Assembly: GCA_949825065.1 (NCBI GenBank)
Contig: OX463841.1
Coordinates: 20,703,381-20,767,380, forward strand
Source: Odontocerum albicorne
Taxonomy: Eukaryota > Arthropoda > Insecta > Trichoptera > Odontoceridae
DNA length: 64,000 nucleotides
Reading direction: 5' to 3'
Shown: positions 46,206-57,309 of the stretch, piece after piece
Position numbering within the stretch: position 1 is the first letter of the stretch
How the letters are laid out: the number at the start of each line of letters is the position of its first letter
Translations under genes and position numbers: made by a program
The notes under the pieces: model-generated
The model's input: the letters and a program-made list of their open reading frames with translations, nothing else
Databases searched by the model: none
Told to the model about the DNA's origin: nothing

Positions 46206-46759
46206 TATCTTATTATAGGCGATTCCTATTAACAGAACAAATCACTAGAAAATTAAAATGCTCAGTTATATAAGCCTTCATTAATGTGTAGTATACAATA
46301 ATGTTTTAAAAGTATTTTTGAACATCATGCAACAAAACAGTATATGCACGTATAAATGCTAAAAGGACCGACACACATTTTTTGGTTTGTTTGAAATATA
46401 TAATAAACATACCTCATTCTTATATGCGCAAAAATATCAATCCTGCGAAATTCTAATTCTCGTTTATTTTTTTAATTTAATGTTAGCCTATATAATGTAA
46501 GGTTTCTTTAAATATCTCAAAACAGGTATAATGTGGATACGACCTTTTTGCATATTTGTACTCCTATGAACGTCCAAAACAAGAGAATCAATTTCAAATA
46601 TTTTTTACTTAAAATATATGTTTGTCCGTCCAAAACAAAAGTCACTCGAGCAATTTATACTGTGTGTCGCAAAAAATGTATTCACAATTTTAATAATTAT
46701 AAAATCTGTATTTATTAGCTTACAGTTCCCTTTCAACGTTCACAATAAACTACATAAAT
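46206..46759. other. unassigned; possible transposon terminus
   Basis: TACTGTGTGTCGCAAAAAATG at about 46,659 could be a terminus of the mariner-like fragment that follows, but no partner was found. Confidence 0.3.
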
Positions 46760-46990
46760 GTATTTTTTTATACTTAGCGCCTATTTTCAAACTGATGACC
46801 ATTCTGGTCTAGATATTGCTGACAATGCGAATCAACGGAATCAAAAACACCGAAAATCATTTCATTTGGTATTTGGGCACATTCTCTTTCGACGGCTACT
46901 CGTAATTCATCAATGATTTCAGTTTTTTTTAGCATAAACTTTATTCTTGAGAAATCCTCAAAAGAAAAAGTCCGATACCGCGGTTTCTTA
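46760..46990 (-). mobile_element. mariner-related (DUF4817-type) transposase C-terminus
   Basis: On the minus strand, with a few shifts: FLKNKVYAKK, then IIDELRVAVEREC, IPNEMIFGVFDSV, HCQQYLDQNGHQFE. This follows the FLWGxLKxxVY ... IPxEMLxxVxxxxxxRxxxCIxxxGxHFE ending of insect DD34D mariner-like elements. Confidence 0.6.
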
Positions 46991-48231
46991 CTTCCAGTAG
47001 CACTTCAAAATAAAGTATTAAGCTATTTATAATTTTTTTTTAATTGGCAATCCACCCAAACTATGGTGATTTGTGCTACTAAATTAAAGACATCATGAAA
47101 TTATGAGTCAATATAATAAAACAAATTTTAAAGAATTACAATTCAAGATTATTCAAAGTTTCAACTGATTAAGCTTAAAAAAATTAACAATCGATCTATA
47201 CATGGAAAAGCTCCTCCAAGAAAGAAGAAACGCAACATTCATTGGACGCGGCAAAGATGTGGCTTTTAGTAAATCGAATGTGGTGCCAAACAAATCAATT
47301 CAGCAAATTTCTAATAGTAAATATGTGAGTAATTACATCCAAAAATAACCATTTTTATGTTTTAAAAACGTCCAAAATTATTTGTACATACACCCAAGAA
47401 AATAACTACTAAGCAATTTCTAATATTTGTTTAACAATGCATGAATTTCGTGAAAAACGCTGACTTGAAAACGAAGCCTTCGTATTAAATGTATCTGCAT
47501 TATATATTTATGTGTGTATTTAAGACTTAAGATAGAAATCATCTTATTTTAAGTCAATGGCACCGAAGTAAGTGTTGCCAGCCTATCGATGGACTGATAC
47601 ACAGCGAAGGAGGTGCATGACTCAGCGTTTAGATTTTACCAAGGATATTGTAGTATGCACCATGTTGGAATATGAAATTATTCCATATTCAATACAATGA
47701 TCCATCATGTGGTGACCACATTCTCCAGTTTGGTAGTTATCGTAAGACGCAAGAAATACTTTTTACGACTGTCAAATTTAGTATGGCAAAATCTCAGCAA
47801 CAAGTGAGAATTTACTATGGCAAAATCTCAGCAACAACTCTCTCTAAAACAAGTGGAATATTATCTAATAAATTGACAGAGAGAGAGAAACTATTTATTA
47901 AAAACTTTTTAAAATTCCCACTCCAAAACATTCAATAAGTAAACAAAAGTTAACCCAAATCAATGGCACCGTAATTAATAAACCAACGCGTCGGCAAAGA
48001 TGATATTTCTTATAAATTTTTTTTATCTTTTAACAGTTTTCTTATATATAAACAAAAAACCTTTTAGTGATCTAAACATAATTAATTTTGCTATTAATTT
48101 ACTTAGAGTCAAAAAAACAAAACCCATCATTAATTTACTAAGAGTAAAAAAATATGAAATATGATTAATTGCATAAAAAATCATATTTGTAAATATGTAC
48201 ATATAATGTTTATAATTAATTGCATTGTATT
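46991..48231. other. unassigned; small duplication at 47,795-47,840
   Basis: TATGGCAAAATCTCAGCAAC occurs twice about 35 bp apart. An 88-codon frame at 47,672-47,938 spans it and shows no known domain. Confidence 0.35.
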
Positions 48232-48420
48232 TTATTATACTATCGTTCAATAGTTGTACTTTATGACTGGTTTATCGCTATGTGGAAATCAATTCCAATC
48301 AACTAGAAAAAATATCAAGAGGCCTTAAAAGAAAATCAGACTGGAAACTTTTTAAAAATATATATTATCAACGGGGATTGAAGCCTCAACCTCCAGATCG
48401 GAAAGCAGATATCGCAAATG
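48232..48420 (-). mobile_element. SINE-A copy
   Basis: Antisense: GACTGGTTTATCGCTATGTGG, AAAATCAGACTGGAAAC, AACGGGGATTGAAGCCTC. The head is truncated. Confidence 0.75.
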
Positions 48421-48635
48421 TCACTTTTGTTTGGAGTGTTGTAAATGTTTTTTCGCTTATCGTTTTAAATATTCTCATGGCCTACATGTTATGGACACAT
48501 AAATGAAAAATAATATTAATTAACATTTTTTCTGTTTTAAAATAATTGAGGAAACGTCACATCAATAAGTTGGAGAAGAATTAATGTAACAAGTTTATAC
48601 AAACATCACCATTGGATTTTTTATAAACATCCGTT

Positions 48636-48819
48636 GCAGTAAAACCTGGCGAAATTATTGCCATGTGATAACTAAAACAACCATAAAGGCGTTACAGATG
48701 ATTAAGTGAAAACAAGACTGGAACTCTTTTGAATAAAATTGAGTACCATATGCGAATCGAATACGTAACCCTAAGTTCGAAAGACAGACATCTTACAAAC
48801 TATATCACGGAGGTTGTGA
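48636..48819 (-). mobile_element. SINE-A copy
   Basis: Antisense: AACCTGGCGAAATTATTGCC, AACAAGACTGGAACTC, GCGAATCGAATACG, CATCTTACAAACTATATC. Confidence 0.75.
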
Positions 48820-49184
48820 ATGTGTATAAGAAAATATGTTTATTTCATTTTTTAAATTTACCTAATACATATTGGTTTTTATTTATTTATTTTACATTAC
48901 AGGTTTAACCTATTACTTAAAAAAACAAGATTAAAAAAAAGTGAATTATTGACATCCAACTTGATTAACTGGGGTCAATTTTAGACATTTGCCATCACTC
49001 CTAGTACATGGATGTCCTATAAACGGTCTAACATCGTCGTTTTTTAAGGTGTCATTTTTTCCTTTCTCCTTTCGAAGTTTGTCCCGAGGATAAATTGAAT
49101 AGTGTATTTTTCAAACGAATACATAACCAACTGCTTAAATCCGTTCAATTAGCATCATTTCTGCAGAGAACAAAACATTCCGGT
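48820..49184. other. unassigned AT-rich interval
   Basis: No feature recognised. Confidence 0.4.
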
Positions 49185-49335
49185 GGAAATGGATCGAGCA
49201 TTTTATATCGAGTCCCGGCCCCGTGGCGGCACACGGCACCTGGTGACCCTGCCTGGTCCTGCCCGACTCTGCACCCCTAATTGCCGACTATTGTGCCCGG
49301 CACTTAAACGTAAATCTGAATAGCTTTTCATTTGT
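49185..49335. promoter_or_regulatory. GC-rich unique island
   Basis: GAGTCCCGGCCCCGTGGCGG through CCCCTAATTGCCGACTATTG, then CCCGGCACTTAAACG. A sharp composition change and no repeat match suggest a constrained regulatory block. Confidence 0.35.
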
Positions 49336-50149
49336 AGCCTATAGCATGTCTATACCTTGTTTGACCATGCTTTATTATCGAAAAACTGGCACTAAGAAAT
49401 AAATGGTTTAGTATCGTGCAAGATACGAACTAAATCAAATATGGTTTGAGGCTTTCGCAGTTCTTTGTATCAGTTGTATAAGGTATTTCAGAGTGCTGTA
49501 CCGTCTGATTTCGTTTATGACGCCAACATTTATATAATACAGTTTTCATCTTCAGGGCTTTGCAATTATCATTTGCAGTTTTCATCTTCAAGGCTTTAAT
49601 CAAGTTTGTAATCAACTTCGCCATAAATTAATAAGGCCCGAATACCTATTGGCCTATAGCGCAGTCTCGACCGTAACGTGAGGATTTCCTCGATGTGGAT
49701 ACCTGCTGATTTGAGGTGGAATATTGTTGGGATTTTATACATTTCCATTGCCTCATTGATTGATCAAGCACGTTTATAAGTAAATTATGCAAATATGTGT
49801 CAGCAGTTTTGGTTCCTCATCGGCTCTAATATAAGAATATTATATGATAAATTTAAAAAGTATCAGATATCTGTGCTACGTAACCAACGGTGGTTACCCA
49901 AAATATGTGCATTATATCGAACTTCTCACGGTGTGCCTAGATGCCTCGAAACAAAAGACAAGTGAAAGGCGATCAATCCTATGAAGTGGACACCATTTTA
50001 CAATGGCGTATACCCATTTATATAGAGGAGTTCACGGTCATTAAAAAAAAGAAGATAGGCAAGAATCCATAGAGATATTCTTTTTCTTACTGAAGATTGA
50101 TCAAAGTATTTTTAACTGTCTTGCCATATTAGAAGCGCGAGGAGATGCT
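49336..50149. other. unassigned
   Basis: A short duplication (CAGTTTTCATCTTCAGGGCTT / CAGTTTTCATCTTCAAGGCTT, read in 20-base parts) lies at about 49,541 and 49,576. No gene. Confidence 0.4.
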
Positions 50150-50412
50150 TAGCCGCGTATTGCACTAGACTTCGAACGTCGTCGGTACGTCGCTGTTCGA
50201 ACTCCGCGCTGCGCTACTCCCGTCGGATCATACAGGCATTTGTTATGCATAGTATTCTGGTATATATGGATACCTATGTCATATATATTTTTTCAAAAAA
50301 GAGAAAAAAACTTGTCGGTGTGTTCCCATCGTCTCACTTCGATGTGCCATCGGATCCAGTACAGCGGTGTGGTCATTGAATTTCCTGGTGTGCAGCGACT
50401 CACTCACTTAAA
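50150..50412 (+). mobile_element. SINE-C copy
   Basis: Head: CGCGTATTGCACTAGACTTC and GCTGTTCGAACTCCGCG (B box), then CTGCGCTACTCCC. The 3' part CATCGGATCCAGTACAGCGG and GTGCAGCGACTCACTCA matches the 7,205-7,480 copy. Confidence 0.7.
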
Positions 50413-51120
50413 AAAGAAGGATGGAAAGAAATTTCTACGGCACAGCTTCCCGACCGACTAAATTGACGTTGGAATGGCGAGGAGATCCTCGACTACGATG
50501 CCCAGCAACGACGACATATTGGAAGAACTAAGTTTATGTCCCCGATAAATAGAGCCGTGCAAGGAATCCCCCTCTGTTCTAATTACATACCAGCTTACAG
50601 AACGAATATCATGTCTAAACACTCGTTAACGCGGGGGATAGAAACGCGTGGTATATTGGACCAACTGAGTGATACTGTGGATATATTTTCGGCACCGCCT
50701 AGCAGTATGAGAAGAATCCTGGTTGATTTTCTTCCATACGAATAAATCAGCTAATATCAGACCATCAACATCAGAAATCTCTGTGATGTGGTAAAACATA
50801 GGTCTTTGATTTGCCGAGTATTTAAGGTTCAAGGGAGAAACGGTGGTATATCCTGATGAAGTGTTCGGCCAAAGTTGGTTTTTCGAGATAAGTGAATCTG
50901 CAGGCTCTCTCATGTTCGGTTATCCTTTTGTTCACTGTTTTTCCTAATACACCTTCTTGCATCCGTGGCATACGAATCTATTGACTCTAAAGGATCGTGG
51001 TTTTTGGAAGATGTTTTTAGGTTGCGCATCTTTGACTTACTCGTAGTATCAAAAATTGTTCGAGTTTGATGTTTTTTTTTAGATTTTGGCGATATCCGAG
51101 AGACTTGATACAACAAACTA
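50413..51120 (-). other. unrecognised open frames, possible retroelement debris
   Basis: Minus-strand frames 51,116-50,910 (basic, RISPKSKKKHQTRTIF) and 50,913-50,626 (MREPADSLISKNQLW) abut and overlap by four bases. They lie in sequence less AT-rich than the surroundings. No domain recognised; adjacency suggests one decayed gene with a frameshift. Confidence 0.3.
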
Positions 51121-51599
51121 GATCCTATCAGTCAAAGCGACTTACAGGAGAACGTTTTTAAGATTTTCTGTAAATTTAAATTACCTTCATAAAAGTATAT
51201 TGAAATTAATGTAAACAATTTAACATTTACAACCTCGTTAGCAAGTAATTTTAAGGCAACATAGTTTTATCTCCTTTAATTTTAACCTTAAAGTGAGATA
51301 CAATAGTTATTTTTTGCATATATTATTTTTTCATTTATTTTTCATCGCTAAAAAAATAAGAAATTCTCCTTTGTAGTAACATTATAATAGTAAGAAATTT
51401 ATTATTTATTTGATTCATTGTACAACAGTGTCTTTTACATAGGTACATGAAAACAAAAGCACGCAAGACAAGTTAATTTAAATACTTAAAATTAAATGAT
51501 TTTTTACAAAACTTGAGATGCATTTAAAGTAGAACTAGCGTTTTAGATATTGAAAAGTGAAGCCAGGAGACATAATTGTATTCGATCTCATTAATCGAG
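51121..51599. other. unassigned AT-rich interval
   Basis: No feature recognised. Confidence 0.4.
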
Positions 51600-51722
51600 T
51601 CGCCGGGCTTTAGAATCATTAAAATAGATTAACTCGCAGAACTTCATTGCACGTTTTGTCAATACTACCGCACGTTAATATACGAGTAGAACAACACTTG
51701 CGCACGCGAGTATTGTTACCAA
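51600..51722 (-). mobile_element. SINE-B fragment
   Basis: Antisense: AATACTACCGCACGTTAAT, then GCGCACGCGAGTATTGTTACC. A TACGAGTA octamer (51,681) interrupts the aligned region. Confidence 0.55.
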
Positions 51723-51723
51723 A

Positions 51724-51912
51724 TGACAACCTCCGTAGCCTAGTTGGTAAGATGCCTGTCTCCCAACTCAGAGGTTGCGGGTTTTTAAAGGATTCCAGTC
51801 TGTTTTTCACTTAATGCCTATTTAACATCTTTCTGGTTGGTTGGAAGAGATTTCCACATGGAAATATTCCCACCAGGTTGTGCTGTATACAACGAAAGTG
51901 TAATGCAATATC
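51724..51912 (+). mobile_element. SINE-A copy, among the best preserved
   Basis: CCTCCGTAGCCTAGTTGGTA, CCTGTCTCCCAACTCAGAGG, AAGGATTCCAGTCTG, TTCTGGTTGGTTGGAAGAG, CCACCAGGTTGTGCTG and ACGAAAGTGTAATGC. The B-box segment is deleted after GCGGGTT. Confidence 0.88.
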
Positions 51913-51949
51913 AGAGTTCACCAGCTTGGGATCCTTTATTTTGAATATC

Positions 51950-52087
51950 ATCAGGAATCAAACCCGAAGCACCCGAGTGGGAATTCAGCTTCTTACCAAT
52001 TAGACCACAGAGGTCTTCATAGCAGCAATACTGAAATACCAATTAGACAACAGAGGTCTTCATACTCGTAGCAGCAATACTGAAATA
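51950..52087 (-). mobile_element. SINE-A head with local duplication
   Basis: Antisense head GGAATCAAACCCGAAGC, CTTCTTACCAATTAGACC. The last 42 bp are duplicated (51,997-52,038 and 52,039-52,087). The second copy carries an extra CTCGTA (52,065-52,070). Confidence 0.75.
52063..52070. other. TACTCGTA octamer, probable mariner excision scar
   Basis: The preceding duplicate has CATAGCAGC where this copy has CATACTCGTAGCAGC. TA has become TA-CTCG-TA, an insertion of four bases plus a TA duplication. This is the form expected after excision of a mariner whose ends read CGAG. Confidence 0.6.
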
Positions 52088-52559
52088 AGAAAAATATTGA
52101 GATTATGATTGTTTTGGTTTTCAAAGGGACTTTTATTACAAACTATAAAATTTCTTACATTAGGTTTACTCTCATTTTAGAAAAAGATGATCACCCTCGT
52201 TATTCCTCGGCACAGGCGCGTATTTAAATGGGTCTTTTTAATTCTCCATTGAATCTCTATTAGAGGACGGTGGCGAACTTTTAAATTTTGTCAATGAAAG
52301 TATTAATTTGACTTGTGTCCATTTTACGATCCTTTTGAACCGTAACATCTCAACGATGATTTAATTATATTGAGTGTCCACGGATTAAATATTTTGTCAA
52401 AGGATTTAACACATCCGATAAACCCAAAACAAAAATGTGCAAAGTTTTCATTTAAACATTCGATACAATTGTTGATTTATTGCTTATTAGATAATGTTTT
52501 TTTAACTATCATCACCATCCCGCTATGTCCTTATTGGAGTAGTCGGAGATAACACATCT
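52088..52559. other. unassigned
   Basis: No feature recognised. Confidence 0.4.
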
Positions 52560-52920
52560 CCACTTTATTTTATTCCGGCATACATATTTCGCTTCTATCA
52601 TGTCCATGCATATATCATCATGCACACTCTTATATTAAAAAGGTTTTTCATTATTTTCTCTTCCACAATTCGTTTCATTTGATCATGCCATGTTTTTAGG
52701 TCTTTCCAGACTTCTCATACCTTCTGAACTACTCATATAGACTATTTTTGTAAATCTTTCATCTTTCAGTTTTTCTACATGCCCGAACCATCTAAATGCT
52801 CTTTTCTTCTTCTTAATCACTGGATTTCTTGCAAACCTAATGTCCTCATGATTTATTCTGTCATACATTGTTTTTCCATAAACTCGTATTTTACTCAACG
52901 CTTATTCTACGCTGCGGAAC
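52560..52920 (-). mobile_element. LINE 3' portion
   Basis: A minus-strand open stretch at 52,898-52,683 reads GKTMYDRINHEDIRFARNP, then RAFRWFGHVEKLKDERFTK and RSLERPKNM, the cleanest copy of the C-terminal signature of this LINE family. Confidence 0.82.
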
Positions 52921-53073
52921 GTTTTTTTTATTATCATGGCAACATTCACAAGTATGTAATTTCTAATTTTTTTTTGAAAATTGAGCCAATTGCCTGTTCA
53001 TAGAGAGTTTAGAATTTTCAATATTACGTTTTATGTTACATTGTAAAATCATGTTACAATAATGTTACAATAA
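52921..53073. other. unassigned
   Basis: No feature recognised. Confidence 0.4.
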
Positions 53074-53195
53074 TGAACTCCACGGCCTAATTTTTAGAAG
53101 GTTCGACTTCCAAATCAAAGGTTTTTGTTTCGATTCTCGATATATCCCAGAAAAGTGTACGTTTTATATAAGGTCTTTAAGGTTCATATATACAG
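53074..53195 (+). mobile_element. SINE head fragment, weak
   Basis: AACTCCACGGCCTAATTTTTA and TTTCGATTCTCGATAT resemble the SINE-A/B head. The rest is unrecognisable. Confidence 0.4.
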
Positions 53196-53271
53196 TTAAA
53201 TTTACATTTGAATACTCCAAACTGACCTTTGGTAAATTATTAATGATTAAATTTGAAAAATCAATGAATGC

Positions 53272-53305
53272 AAGTGACCAGACCGGCTCAATGGTCTGGT
53301 CACTT
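53272..53305. repeat. perfect stem-loop, 13-bp arms
   Basis: AAGTGACCAGACC, an eight-base loop, GGTCTGGTCACTT. Confidence 0.9.
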
Positions 53306-53339
53306 CACATGATAGAAGTAAACCTTAGGGATGTGGTCT

Positions 53340-53420
53340 CCAGGAAACGTGTTATACTGAGGTCATCAGGATCTCAGAATGTTAACCACCTAGTTGATGT
53401 GGATCGGGTGAACAGGCCGA
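53340..53420. repeat. possible dispersed repeat shared with 15,740
   Basis: GGTCATCAGGATCTCAG and the following bases resemble 15,751 onward. It lies in a 73-codon open frame (53,243-53,464) with no recognised domain. Confidence 0.3.
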
Positions 53421-53581
53421 GTTACTTTGGTCGGTGTTTTGAAGGGGCTAGCCCTATAGCATAGATTAGACTTCATCTGAAGTGTACGCAGTCTGGTAAT
53501 ATAGATAAATTCAAGAAAATTCTTTAGTGAAACTACTGAAGAAGATTTTGAAGTTCCAGGGTACATATTTGAAATATGTTA

Positions 53582-54874
53582 TTGGGTGTTAACATAAGTT
53601 GTGTCCGTTTTTTTCCAAATTTAAAAATGAGCACCAAAAGTAAAACAAAATGGTAAATGTTATACGTCATTCGAAATAAAATGTTCTGTTCTACAAGATA
53701 TTGTGTTTGCTTTAACGTTACATATATTATTTTATTTGATTACAAGCCTTCAAAATGGAATGTCAAGTAGACGAAAGTGAGCATTTTCGACACCTCCTTG
53801 TGTTCGCGTTCAATCGAGGGAATAAAGCTGCTTGCAATATTTACGAAGTGTGCGGTGAAGGTACTATGAATGAAAGGACAGCTCGTCGATGGTTTTTGCG
53901 TTTCAAAGACGGTAATTTTAACCTGAAAGACATGGAACGTTCCGGACGACCAGTGGACTTCGATGAAGGCCGCTTAAACCATATTATTCATGAAGATCCC
54001 CTTCAAACCACCGTAGAATTGGCTGAGCAGATGAATTGTAGTCACATGACTGTATACCGCCATCTTAAATCAATGGGAAAAGTTCACAAGTTCGGCGCTT
54101 GGGTTCCACATGTTTTGAGTGAAAACAACAAAAATCAATGTTCGACAATTTCTGTTGGTTTGCTCGCGCGTCATCGAGCTACGCATGGCCACAAGCAAAG
54201 GTTCCTTTACCGCATCATTACTGGTTATGAAAAATGGTACCTTTATGTGAATATGAAGAAACGGAAAGAATGGATGAGTTATGGTCAACAAGCAACACCC
54301 AGAGCGAAACAAGGTTTGCTTCCGCGCAAGATGATGATTTGCATCTGGTGGGATTGGCAAGGTTTCATCCACTACGAGATACTTGAACGCAATCACACAG
54401 TCAACGCAGATCTATACATTCTGCAAATGCAGCGGCTCAACACTGCAATTCAACAAAAAAGGCCAGATCGACAATATGGCGTTATTCTGCAATATGATAA
54501 CGCCCGCCCTCATATCGCCAACATTACCTACGAAAAATGTCATTCAAACGCTTGGTTGGGAAGTCTTGCCGCACCCTCCATATTTTCCAGACCTCTCGCC
54601 GTCGATTTCCACCTTTTCCGGTCGTTTTCGAACAATTTGCACGGCGTTTCCTTCAATAATGACGTCGAATTGTGGACATGGTTGGACGAATTCCTCGAGT
54701 CAAGACCGGATGGTTTTTATCGCACAGGCATTGAAAAACTTGTAGAATGTTGGCAAGAAGTTGTAAATAATGAACGAGAATACATTATTGACTAATTTGT
54801 TATAATTTTTTTTGTTGTGTCCTCTTGTTCTCTTCATTTGGAAAAAAACGGACATAACTTATGTTAACACCTAA
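53582..54874 (+). mobile_element. complete mariner element
   Basis: Ends: TTGGGTGTTAACATAAGTT on the left and TTAGGTGTTAACATAAGTT read inward from the right. They continue as TGTCCGTTTTTTTCCAAAT with only a couple of mismatches. TA target duplications lie at 53,580-53,581 and 54,875-54,876. Length is 1,293 bp, full size for mariner. The good agreement of the ends suggests a fairly recent insertion despite the damaged gene. Confidence 0.96.
53755..54795 (+). pseudogene. mariner transposase, open but inactive
   Basis: A single open frame of 346 codons from ATG to stop, full family length. Order: paired helix-turn-helix domain (residues about 1-110, with ERTARRWFLRF and QMNCSHMTVYRHL), linker WVPHVLSENN (116-125), then the catalytic domain. 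The first catalytic Asp, normally in TGDEKW, is Tyr at residue 158 (TGYEKW). The second is kept (YDNARPH, Asp 248). Residues about 259-283 are out of frame: the correct wording (QTLGWEVLPHPPYFPDL) lies in the next frame, entered by a shift near 54,535 and left by a compensating shift near 54,600. The third Asp survives as 284. The frame is therefore open by chance and the enzyme should be dead. Confidence 0.95.
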
Positions 54875-54876
54875 TA

Positions 54877-55149
54877 CATTAAAACGTAGGTGCCTTGACA
54901 TATTTTTTAGTTACCAAATGACGCCAGAAAACAATTTTTGTAATGTGAAGTGATAGGTCACATTCACATATATTCATTTAGTAGGTCACGACATACGAGT
55001 ATGTTTTTTTGTAAACTTAAATTGTTAAAAAACGTATTTTTGGTTGGTTAGAGGGAATATACTCGTAATTTGGTGTGAAAAAATTATTTAAGACCAATTG
55101 ACGTTAAGCGCCACAAAAATGGATTCTATATAACTGATCTACAAGGATG
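54877..55149. other. unassigned
   Basis: A small palindrome GTGAAGTGATAGGTCACATT lies near 54,946. Octamer scars at 54,994 and 55,060. Confidence 0.4.
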
Positions 55150-55300
55150 AATAATGTAACTAATACAATTTAGTAGGATGATGCGGGCCGCATTAGAATG
55201 TGGGGCACACGCTAAATTGTCCCCGCGTGATACTTTAATTAGGTCGTTTGTGTTGCTTTTCATACTCCCAATTAACCCGCAGTTTGTACAGTCACTAAGC
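55150..55300. promoter_or_regulatory. candidate conserved regulatory block
   Basis: ATGATGCGGGCCGCATTAG, GTCCCCGCGTGATAC, CTTTAATTAGGTCG and TCCCAATTAACCCGC: unique, locally GC-rich and dense in TAATTA-type sites. Confidence 0.4.
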
Positions 55301-56559
55301 GAATGTGTGCTCTGCTCTTCTCTTTGAAGGTGACATTAAATATGACTTAAGCCAATTGTTTAACGGTATGCAATTATAGAAACCTCGAAACAAGAAGGCA
55401 AGAGTCCATCTCGTTATTCTTATTAAGTATTCTGCAATGGAACATCAACTGTTCCGCGATATTAGGAGGTATTTCATATTTATGCTCTCGATAATTTTAA
55501 CCGTCCTAGAAGTCATTGTCTATTCTATGTACCTACTTGTAGAATCGATGTGTTGGACTATAACTGGATGTGTTGAAGCGAAAAGGACCTCACCCACATT
55601 TTACCTGTTTTAAGATAATCGAGAAAACATCACGTCACTTTATTTGGAATTATATGGAACAATATTTTTATGGCGAAATTTAACTACGAAGTTCCCATTT
55701 AACTACCTTAATATTTTCGCACGTATTATATATGATCGATTTCTGCTTTGTAAATATTTCTGATGAACAAAAAACACATTTTTTGTGAGTTCGGGCCTTT
55801 TGGTTTATTCACGTCCAATTGAAAAGACACTACACCCATTTATATTATATTGTATATAACATATATGATCTTGTGTGGAACATTTTTTTGACATGATTGA
55901 ATTATTAAATCATTTAAATGGCTTGATATTCTTGCTTGACAAAATAATAGATTTAAAAGTAGTAAAAAATATTGTTTAATAAGTTGCGTTGATGACCTAA
56001 CACATACATTTTAATTGCACGAATGTAGGGTTAATTTCACATTTAGACATTTTTCTATCTGAATACTTGTAAGCAAATGAATACATGTGTTTAAAAGCTG
56101 CCTCGTAGGTTCTAAGGCCACCCTTAAATTAATATTACTTACTGTATCTGCATAGCGTACACAGTGATTATGCACTTTTTAATGCTTTGATTGTTGGAAA
56201 ATATATAAACAAATATCGAAGTAATAAGCCTAATAACCTATAAAAGCTTATGATATCCTATCGAATGGTACTATTTTAGTATTGAAAATTTAAACAGAAT
56301 GGAAAACTTTCACTAAGAAGTTAAAAAAATCCCACAAATTTTAAACATAAATTTTCCATTAATTGTTTACCACCATATTAAATATTATATTATTATATAA
56401 ACAAAATATTAAATGATGGATATTTGTTCAGAAAAACAAAAAAACCTCTTTAGATGAAAAAAGAGTTATAATTTCCCCAGTTGACTTATGACCTGTCCCC
56501 AATAAGTTTTAAGTGAAAGTGTTCCAGTAATGGCGTCAATTTAAAACGAGACTATAAGA
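55301..56559. other. unassigned, about 1.25 kb AT-rich
   Basis: No coding or repeat landmark recognised. Confidence 0.4.
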
Positions 56560-56720
56560 ATGATTGCAAGTAAAGTTTCAGGGGTTAGCAACGAAGGGTG
56601 CCGAGCTGTCTGGACGAGGGAGGGGGTAGGGGTACCCTGATTGACCCCATTCACCCCTAATGAGATATTGTGCGCGCAGGACCGCACTCACGTATGGCCT
56701 GCACAATACACTCGAAAATG
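56560..56720. promoter_or_regulatory. candidate conserved regulatory block
   Basis: GTGCCGAGCTGTCTGGACG, GACCCCATTCACCCCTAATG, TTGTGCGCGCAGGACCGC and ACGCCAATAAAAAC in unique sequence with an abrupt GC rise. Confidence 0.35.
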
Positions 56721-56974
56721 AAACGCCAATAAAAACTTCGATTTAGCTATTTGTATTTGGATATCAGCAGGCACATATAATATATTTGAACGTTAAAGAT
56801 GATCGGTGTTAATATGACTTTTTCAGAAATAAATTTATGAATAAAAATGTCTCAATCATAATCTGATAATATCCCACTATCTATATATTATATGTACATA
56901 TAGATATATCTATATCTACGAGTACTATACTATGTCTTCTGATATGTAAGAAAAGCCGACCTCTGTGAATGTTA
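56721..56974. other. unassigned
   Basis: AT-rich, with a short AT palindrome near 56,898-56,915 and an octamer scar at 56,917. Confidence 0.4.
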
Positions 56975-57130
56975 ATCGTATACCCATAGCTTTCGAGTTT
57001 GATGGAATCCAAGAGAAAAAAGTTGCCTATCTAGTTTATTTTTAAAACCTATAAAAATCTTTCTGGTTAGTTGGAAAAAATACCACATGTAAATAGGGCC
57101 CCAGGCTGAATTATACACATACATATTTCA
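56975..57130 (+). mobile_element. SINE-A copy, decayed
   Basis: ATCTTTCTGGTTAGTTGGAA, ACCACATGTAAATAGG and the preceding GTTTGATGGAATCC (B-box position). Confidence 0.55.
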
Positions 57131-57309
57131 AATAAACTTGTTTTAACATACATTTCATTATATGTACCTTTTATTTTAATGTAATTATATTTTAATGTAA
57201 TCCTTTGTTGTCCATAATGTCTCATTTTCATTATTTCATGTATTACATGAAAATAATTTGATAATATTTATCTACAAGCGTTAACATTTAAATTATTTTT
57301 GTTATATTT

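Noticed and set aside
12895..47770. TTTACGAC as an over-represented word
   Set aside because: About six plus-strand occurrences are not far from what AT-rich composition could give on two strands, so it is used only as supporting detail for islands.
54070..54745. Additional frames inside the 53,582 mariner
   Set aside because: One is antisense. The other is the displaced true frame of the transposase between two shifts, not a separate gene.
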